A DNA stretch of 49,789 nt from Pseudomonadota bacterium (lineage in GTDB: Bacteria; Pseudomonadota; Alphaproteobacteria; Kiloniellales; JACOMY01). Below the pieces are notes generated by a model. It had not been told where the DNA came from and did no database searches. It was given only the letters and a program-made list of their open reading frames with translations. Of the stretch, positions 45,949 through 49,789 are shown piece after piece. Positions within the stretch are counted from its first letter, which is position 1, and the number at the start of each line of letters is the position of its first letter. The DNA lies in assembly GCA_029781795.1 (NCBI GenBank), contig JAKOWB010000236.1:1-49789 (forward strand), in the 5' to 3' direction. Both the position numbers and the translations under genes were made by a program.

Positions 45949-47343
45949 GTGACGCTCGAGCGACCGGCCCTGCTGGCCGCCCTGCGGCGACGCGCCCGCG
46001 ACCTGGCCGCCGCCGGCGCCGGCCGCGGCCGCCGCGTCGCGCTGCAGCATGGCCAGGGCGCCGCCTTCCTGGTCGACTTGCTGGCCCTGTGGCAGCTGGG
46101 CGCGGTGGCGCTCTGCCTATCGCCCTCGCTGATCGCCGCAGAACGCCAGCGGGTGGCCACGACCCTCCGGCCGGTGCTGTGGATCGCGCCGCAGGGGCCC
46201 GACGGCCTGCCGCGCCTGGATCCGCCAGATCTGGCCAAGCTCGCCGGGCAGCCGGATTCGCCGGGCCCCCTGCCCGACCTCGATCTCGATTCGGTCGCGG
46301 CGATCCTCGCCACCTCCGGCACCACGGCGACGCCCAAGGGCGTCGTGCACACGCACCGCTCGCTGCGGGCGCGCCTGGCACTGAACGTCGCCGCGATCGG
46401 CGCCGCCGACCTGGCCGTCGGGCTCAGCGTGCTGCCGATGCACTTCGGCCACGGCCTGATCGGCAACAGCCTCAGCGTCCTGGCCGGCGGCGGCACCCTG
46501 GTGGCCTGGCCGGAGCCCGGCCTCGCCGGCTTCGGTCGCCTGGGCACGGTGATCGACGCCGCTGGCATCACCTTCATGAGCTCCGTGCCGGCGCTCTGGC
46601 AGGTGGTACTGAAGACCGCAAGCCCGCCGGCGCCGGGCGGGCTGCGCCGGGTCCACGTCGGCTCCGCCCCGCTGGGCGCCGGCCTGTGGCAGCAGATCAT
46701 CGCCTGGAGCGGCACCCGCCGCGTGGTGAACATGTACGGCATCACCGAGACCGCCAACTGGATCGGCGGCCACAACGCCGAGGAGGCAGCTCCCGAGGAC
46801 GGTCTGGTCGGCCGCGCCTGGGGCGGCGCCCTGGCGCTGCGCGACGAGTCCGGGCAGCTCATCGCCAGCGGCCGCGGCGAGGTGATGGTCGCCACGCCGT
46901 CGCTGATGCAGGGCTACCTGGATCAGCCCGACGCCACGTCGGCGGTGCTGGCCGGCGGCTGGTTCGCCACCGGGGACATCGGCGAGATCGACGCCGACGG
47001 ACGGCTGCGCATCGTCGGGCGCCTGAAGCACGAGATCAACCGCGCCGGAATCAAGGTGCCGGCCGAAGAGATCGACCTGCTGCTGGAACGCCATCCCGAC
47101 GTTGCCGAAGCCTGCGCCTTTGCCCTGCCCGATCCGGTCTTCGGCGAGGTGGTCGCGGCCGCCTTCGTGCCACGCGGCGGCGCGCTTGCGCCGGCGGAGC
47201 TGAAGCGCTGGTGCCAGGGCCAGATCCGGGCCGAAGCCGTGCCGGCAAAGCTCTTCGCCCTGGACGCGCTGCCCCGCAACGAGCGCGGCAAGCTGGTGCG
47301 CGCGGCGGTTCGTGCCCGCTGCCTCGGCGAGGGCGCAGCATGA
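45949..47343 (+). CDS. AMP-forming acyl/aryl ligase of the RiPP locus
   Basis: The protein of at least 464 residues is an ANL-family adenylating enzyme: ATP motif TSGTTATPKG (residues 122-131), MYGITE, TGDIGEID, GRLKHEINRAGIKV, and the catalytic Lys in NERGKL. It activates a carboxylic acid and, given the ACP gene two ORFs on, probably loads it onto that ACP. GTG 45949 is the only usual start codon, but the homologous-looking frame continues upstream to 45877. A GAGGGAGAG site sits seven bases before ATA 45898, so a rare start is possible. The gene overlaps the GNAT gene by ATGA. Confidence 0.83.
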   Translation: MTLERPALLAALRRRARDLAAAGAGRGRRVALQHGQGAAFLVDLLALWQLGAVALCLSPSLIAAERQRVATTLRPVLWIAPQGPDGLPRLDPPDLAKLAGQPDSPGPLPDLDLDSVAAILATSGTTATPKGVVHTHRSLRARLALNVAAIGAADLAVGLSVLPMHFGHGLIGNSLSVLAGGGTLVAWPEPGLAGFGRLGTVIDAAGITFMSSVPALWQVVLKTASPPAPGGLRRVHVGSAPLGAGLWQQIIAWSGTRRVVNMYGITETANWIGGHNAEEAAPEDGLVGRAWGGALALRDESGQLIASGRGEVMVATPSLMQGYLDQPDATSAVLAGGWFATGDIGEIDADGRLRIVGRLKHEINRAGIKVPAEEIDLLLERHPDVAEACAFALPDPVFGEVVAAAFVPRGGALAPAELKRWCQGQIRAEAVPAKLFALDALPRNERGKLVRAAVRARCLGEGAA

Positions 47344-47918
47344 CGGCCTGGAAGCCGAAGCAGCCCGTGCGGCTGGAGACGGCGCGCTTCCGCCTGGTCT
47401 CGCTGAGCCAGCGCGAGGCCGCGCGGCGCAGCCTGGCCTGGACCGAGGACGCTGACTTCATGGGTGGCATGGAGGCCCCGCACGGCGGCTGGTTGCGTCG
47501 GCGCTGGCGCCGGCGGCTGCCCCGGGCGAACAACAGGACCAACTTCTGCATCGGCATCATCGACAAGGCCGATGGCCAGCTTCTCGGCATCCACACGGTC
47601 CAGTTCGGCGGCGATGTCGCCTTCATCGGCGTCATGGTCGGCGACAAGAAATGGTGGGGTCAGGGCGTGGTGCTGGAAACCCGCGTCGAACTGCTTCGCT
47701 TCCTTTTCGAGGAGGCCGGCGCCGAGCGGGTATGGGGCACGCCCTATGGACGGAACATGCCGTCGATCTATAACTACCAGCGTCTCGGCTTCGTCTACGA
47801 GGGCGCGATGCGCCAGCACCGCAAGGGCCTGGCCGGCGGGCGCGTCGACATGCCGATCTTCGGCCTGATGCGCGACGAGTGGCTGGCCCGCCAGAAGAAC
47901 AGGAAGCCCGCGCCATGA
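47340..47918 (+). CDS. GNAT-family N-acyltransferase (RimJ/RimL-like)
   Basis: The 192-residue GNAT has LETARFRLVSLS at the start, a central FIGVMVGDKKWWGQGVVLETR with the acyl-CoA/pantetheine loop (W-W-G-Q-G), and NMPSIYNYQRLGFVYEGAMRQH near the end. RimJ/RimL and PseH-like enzymes acetylate protein N-termini or amino sugars. Here the position between acyl ligase and ACP suggests it takes acyl-ACP and acylates an amine. It is coupled on both sides by ATGA overlaps. Confidence 0.85.
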   Translation: MTAWKPKQPVRLETARFRLVSLSQREAARRSLAWTEDADFMGGMEAPHGGWLRRRWRRRLPRANNRTNFCIGIIDKADGQLLGIHTVQFGGDVAFIGVMVGDKKWWGQGVVLETRVELLRFLFEEAGAERVWGTPYGRNMPSIYNYQRLGFVYEGAMRQHRKGLAGGRVDMPIFGLMRDEWLARQKNRKPAP

Positions 47919-48148
47919 GCTCGCTGGAGTCCGCGCGCCGCCTTGTCGCGACGGCGCTCGACCTGGACCTGGCAGAGGTCTGCGACACGGGCGATCTCGA
48001 CTCCATCCCGGCTTGGGACAGCCTCGGTCACATGAAGGTGATCCTGGCCCTCGAGAGCGCGCTTGGGCGGCCTTTGACGTCGGGAGAGCTCGCCGGCATC
48101 CGCGGCGTCGCCGACATCGCCCCCATTCTGGGGCGCTCAAGTCCTTGA
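47915..48148 (+). CDS. Acyl carrier protein
   Basis: This 77-residue protein has the phosphopantetheine site AWDSLGHMKVI with Ser36 and the usual helical flanks (LDLAEVCDTGDLDSI before, LESALGRPL after). It is a stand-alone ACP, not the fatty-acid AcpP. The ATG overlaps the GNAT stop by four bases. It probably carries the acid activated by the ligase. Confidence 0.88.
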   Translation: MSSLESARRLVATALDLDLAEVCDTGDLDSIPAWDSLGHMKVILALESALGRPLTSGELAGIRGVADIAPILGRSSP

Positions 48149-48172
48149 CCTACAAGTCCTACTCCGTATAGC
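48145..48172 (+). promoter_or_regulatory. Candidate promoter for precursors 3 and 4
   Basis: TTGACC (48145-48150) and TATAGC (48167-48172) are 16 bases apart. The -35 overlaps the ACP stop codon. Transcription would leave a 5' leader of about 210 bases before precursor 3, with a 7-base perfect hairpin (GCAGCGC/GCGCTGC) near 48239-48257. The 245 bases between ACP and precursor 3 hold no other gene. Confidence 0.45.
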
Positions 48173-48393
48173 TATGGAATGGGTCGATGTCCCGGGGTGG
48201 GGACTCGTTCGAAACGCCGATCGCTGATGGCTTGGCTTGCAGCGCCTCGTGCGCTGCTTGTCGGCGCCAGCGGTAGGCAGTGAGGATTCACAGACCTCGC
48301 CCCGCCGCCGCCGCCACTCAGCCGACGACAGACGTCGCCGGCCGGCAGCGGCAAATCGGTTGGTCCAAATGAATCGGGAATGAGGGGAGCAAC

Positions 48394-48498
48394 ATGAAGT
48401 CCACCTATCAGAAGCCCGCGATCGTCCGGCAGTCGCAGCTGGCCGCCGTTGCGGCGAGCGTCACCAAGATCCTGAGCATCACCAAGCCGCCGGCGTGA
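48394..48498 (+). CDS. Putative RiPP precursor peptide 3 (34 residues)
   Basis: ATG follows GAGGGGAG with about five spacer bases. Tyr5-x2-Pro8-x-Ile10, Arg12, Leu16-Ala17 and Lys25-Ile-Leu-Ser28 fit the family consensus. VTKILSIT is shared exactly with precursor 2, 6 kb away. The tail is KPPA. There is no acidic residue. Its stop TGA overlaps an ATG (48498) in frame with precursor 4. Confidence 0.78.
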   Translation: MKSTYQKPAIVRQSQLAAVAASVTKILSITKPPA

Positions 48499-48527
48499 TG
48501 ACCGGCGCCGAGATGGGAGGCATGACT

Positions 48528-48635
48528 GTGCGCAAGACCTACCGCAAGCCGGCTTTGCTCCGGCGGTCGTCGCTGGCCTCGGCAACGGCGCTCAAGGCCA
48601 TCAGCGGCACGATCCTGAAGGACAGCATTGGCTAG
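48528..48635 (+). CDS. Putative RiPP precursor peptide 4 (35 residues from GTG)
   Basis: GTG 48528 is chosen because GGGAGG lies seven bases upstream and the product then begins like precursor 3 (Tyr at residue 5). In-frame ATGs at 48498, 48513 and 48522 are alternatives. Tyr5-x2-Pro8-x-Leu10, Arg12, Leu16-Ala17 and Lys23-Ala-Ile-Ser26 match the consensus; the tail is GTILKDSIG. A strong terminator follows, so precursors 3 and 4 share one message. Confidence 0.75.
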   Translation: MRKTYRKPALLRRSSLASATALKAISGTILKDSIG

Positions 48636-48673
48636 TCCTTCGGCAAGCGCGCCGCTGCGGACAAGATGACTGC

Positions 48674-48709
48674 AAACTCCCGCCGAGGCTCGCTTCGGCG
48701 GGAGTTTTG
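48674..48709 (+). terminator. Rho-independent terminator after precursor 4
   Basis: Perfect 13-base arms at 48674-48686 (AAACTCCCGCCGA) and 48695-48707 close an eight-base loop; the stem ends in a TTTT run. It separates precursors 3 and 4 from precursor 5. Confidence 0.85.
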
Positions 48710-48818
48710 CTTTGCGAGATCAGGGGCAGAAGTCGACCGGATAACCGTGTATGCTGCGGATCAGCGTGCGAACCGCCCGCCAGGTGCGAGGCCGGGGATT
48801 TCCGCGAGGGGGAGATAC

Positions 48819-48947
48819 ATGAGCAAGCGTACCTACAGCAAACCGAAGTTTACGCGCAGCCTCAGCCTGGCAAGCATCGTGGCCCAGACGGTCGAACCAC
48901 CGCTGCTCAAGACCTTGAGTTTCAACATCAAGAAGACGACCACCTGA
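48819..48947 (+). CDS. Putative RiPP precursor peptide 5 (42 residues)
   Basis: ATG 48819 follows GAGGGGGAG. Tyr6-x2-Pro9-x-Phe11, Arg13, Leu17-Ala18 and Lys31-Thr-Leu-Ser34 fit the consensus, with a longer spacer before the KxLS block (TVEPPLL) and a basic tail NIKKTTT. Glu26 is the only acidic residue and lies before the conserved Lys. It must have its own promoter downstream of the 48674 terminator; a TATGCT at 48750 is a weak candidate -10. Confidence 0.72.
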   Translation: MSKRTYSKPKFTRSLSLASIVAQTVEPPLLKTLSFNIKKTTT

Positions 48948-48996
48948 CCCGCAGCGGACTGCCGCCCGCGGTGTTCGCCGCGGTGTCCGCAGTCAG
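48944..48996 (+). terminator. Large GC-rich hairpin after precursor 5
   Basis: Nested complementary arms CTGAC/GTCAG, GCGGAC/GTCCGC and CCGCGG/CCGCGG overlap the precursor 5 stop codon. There is no strong T-run, so it may protect the message end or end transcription with help. Confidence 0.4.
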
Positions 48997-49044
48997 GCGG
49001 TTTCTCATCTCGCCGATCAGCAAGACCGACTGGTGTCCGGCGTC

Positions 49045-49789
49045 CTAGTGCGCTGGTCGGCAGAGGGGCGGCAGAGCAGCCTCGACACGGCTGACGACCA
49101 CCACCGTGACCAGGTCCTCGATGTGCCGCTCGCAGCTTGCGAGCACGCCCTCGCCTGCGACCTCCTTGAGCCAGGCTGGCCAGGCCTTCGTATAGACATC
49201 GACGAGCCACAGGCGTCCGCCGGCGTCCAGCAGCGCCCGCGCGGTCGCCGCGTTGACCCTGACAGCCTCGGCATCGCTGCCCATGCGCCGCAGGTAGTAG
49301 TTCAGCGTGTAGGGGGTCGCCTCGAAATTGGTGACCAGATGCTCCTCGCCCGGCCCCTGCCGGGCCGCGGCGATCCACCCGGCCAGCACTTCGATACGCG
49401 GCCGCCTGCGGTCGCCGGTCAGCGCGTCCAGGGATTGCAGCGACACAAGGGTCGTGAGGGCGAGCGCCAGCAGCATGAAGGCAGGGCGCGGCAGGCGCCG
49501 CGCCAGCTCCGCCACGCCGGCTCCTGCCAGCAGGGCGAGGCCCAGGTCGCCGGGCGCAAAGTATCGGACCACCAGAAGCGAAGTATGCAGGCTGATCAGT
49601 AGCAGCATAAGGGGAAAGCCAAGCGCGAGCGCCGCCGCCAGCAGACGGGCAGCGCGCCGACGGCCGCCGAAGAAGCCGAGCAGTGCCAGGACCCCGATCG
49701 CCAGGCCGAGCACCCAGTCGCCTGCCAGCGGCAGGAAGAGGTCGCGGTCCAGCCCCGGCAGCCAGCCGAAGGTAGTCTCGAGCACCTGG
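49045..49789 (-). CDS. Multi-spanning membrane protein, GT39-like C-terminal part (5' end beyond window)
   Basis: The minus-strand frame is open at the right edge, so the N-terminal half is missing. The fragment has about four membrane segments with HTSLLVVRYFAPGDLGLALLAGAG, which resembles the late part of GT39/ArnT-type lipid-linked glycosyltransferases (the RY...P pattern). A soluble C-terminal domain of about 110 residues follows (IEVLAGWIAAA, NFEATPYTLNYYL). It faces the RiPP locus tail to tail; membership in the locus is not certain. Confidence 0.6.
   Translation of the reverse strand, partial: QVLETTFGWLPGLDRDLFLPLAGDWVLGLAIGVLALLGFFGGRRRAARLLAAALALGFPLMLLLISLHTSLLVVRYFAPGDLGLALLAGAGVAELARRLPRPAFMLLALALTTLVSLQSLDALTGDRRRPRIEVLAGWIAAARQGPGEEHLVTNFEATPYTLNYYLRRMGSDAEAVRVNAATARALLDAGGRLWLVDVYTKAWPAWLKEVAGEGVLASCERHIEDLVTVVVVSRVEAALPPLCRPAH

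Noticed and set aside
48172-48585. 137-codon minus-strand ORF opposite precursors 3 and 4
   Set aside because: The product is low-complexity; the plus strand has promoter, ribosome sites, conserved peptides and a terminator in order.

Overview
The window is a very GC-rich chromosomal segment that reads like an alphaproteobacterium, probably of the Rhodospirillales type. This is inferred from a SAM-II riboswitch before metZ, an IalB-family protein, alphaproteobacterial palindromic repeats, bdhA next to a patatin gene, and the codon and GC habit. No taxonomic search could be run. Coding density is high, with many 1-4 bp overlaps. I see no tRNA, rRNA, CRISPR, transposase or phage gene.

Layout, left to right. 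(1) 1-5648: the 3' end of a fatty-acid desaturase, an IalB-like secreted protein, a histidine/phenylalanine ammonia-lyase family protein whose MIO-forming Ala-Ser-Gly reads Cys-Pro-Gly, a quinone-oxidoreductase-like MDR enzyme, and a secreted protein paired with a COG4705-type four-repeat membrane protein. (2) 5655-17552: a large catabolic unit on the minus strand for an unknown quaternary or N-methylated amine. It has a glycine-betaine/choline-type ABC transporter (binding protein, ATPase, fused double permease), two dimethylglycine-dehydrogenase-like flavoproteins and two choline-kinase-like phosphotransferases, with a divergent DeoR regulator and an operator-like inverted repeat on the promoter. 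(3) 17578-22659: a vitamin B12 uptake operon (cobalamin riboswitch, btuB, btuF, btuC, btuD). (4) 22650-30049: a methyltransferase, two tandem LysR paralogues, bdhA, a patatin-like phospholipase, an NDH-2, an MBL-fold hydrolase and an OsmC-like protein. (5) 30042-36636: a glycan locus (sulfotransferase, two GT4-like and two GT9 glycosyltransferases, a SAM methyltransferase) with an aspartate/glutamate racemase inside it. (6) 36619-41818: metZ under a SAM-II riboswitch, a guanidino-acid ureohydrolase, a Rieske oxygenase with an AT-rich regulated promoter, and a HemN-like radical SAM protein.

(7) 41894-48996 is the most unusual part: a ribosomal-peptide (RiPP) locus. Five tiny genes, four of them absent from ordinary ORF calls because of size, encode 33-42 residue peptides. 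All share a leader-like motif Y-x2-P-x-(hydrophobic)-x-(R/K)-x3-L-A and a later invariant K-x-(L/I)-S. They flank two modification operons. One strand carries a PqqD-like recognition protein, a lasso-B2-type transglutaminase-like leader peptidase and an HprK-like kinase. The other carries a nucleotidyltransferase, a formyltransferase and an acyl-ligase/GNAT/acyl-carrier-protein trio. No asparagine-synthetase-like lasso cyclase is present in the window, and none of the peptides has a convincing acidic ring acceptor. I infer a RiPP system that borrows lasso-type leader handling but makes a non-lasso, perhaps acylated, formylated or phosphorylated product. The window ends inside a GT39-like membrane protein.
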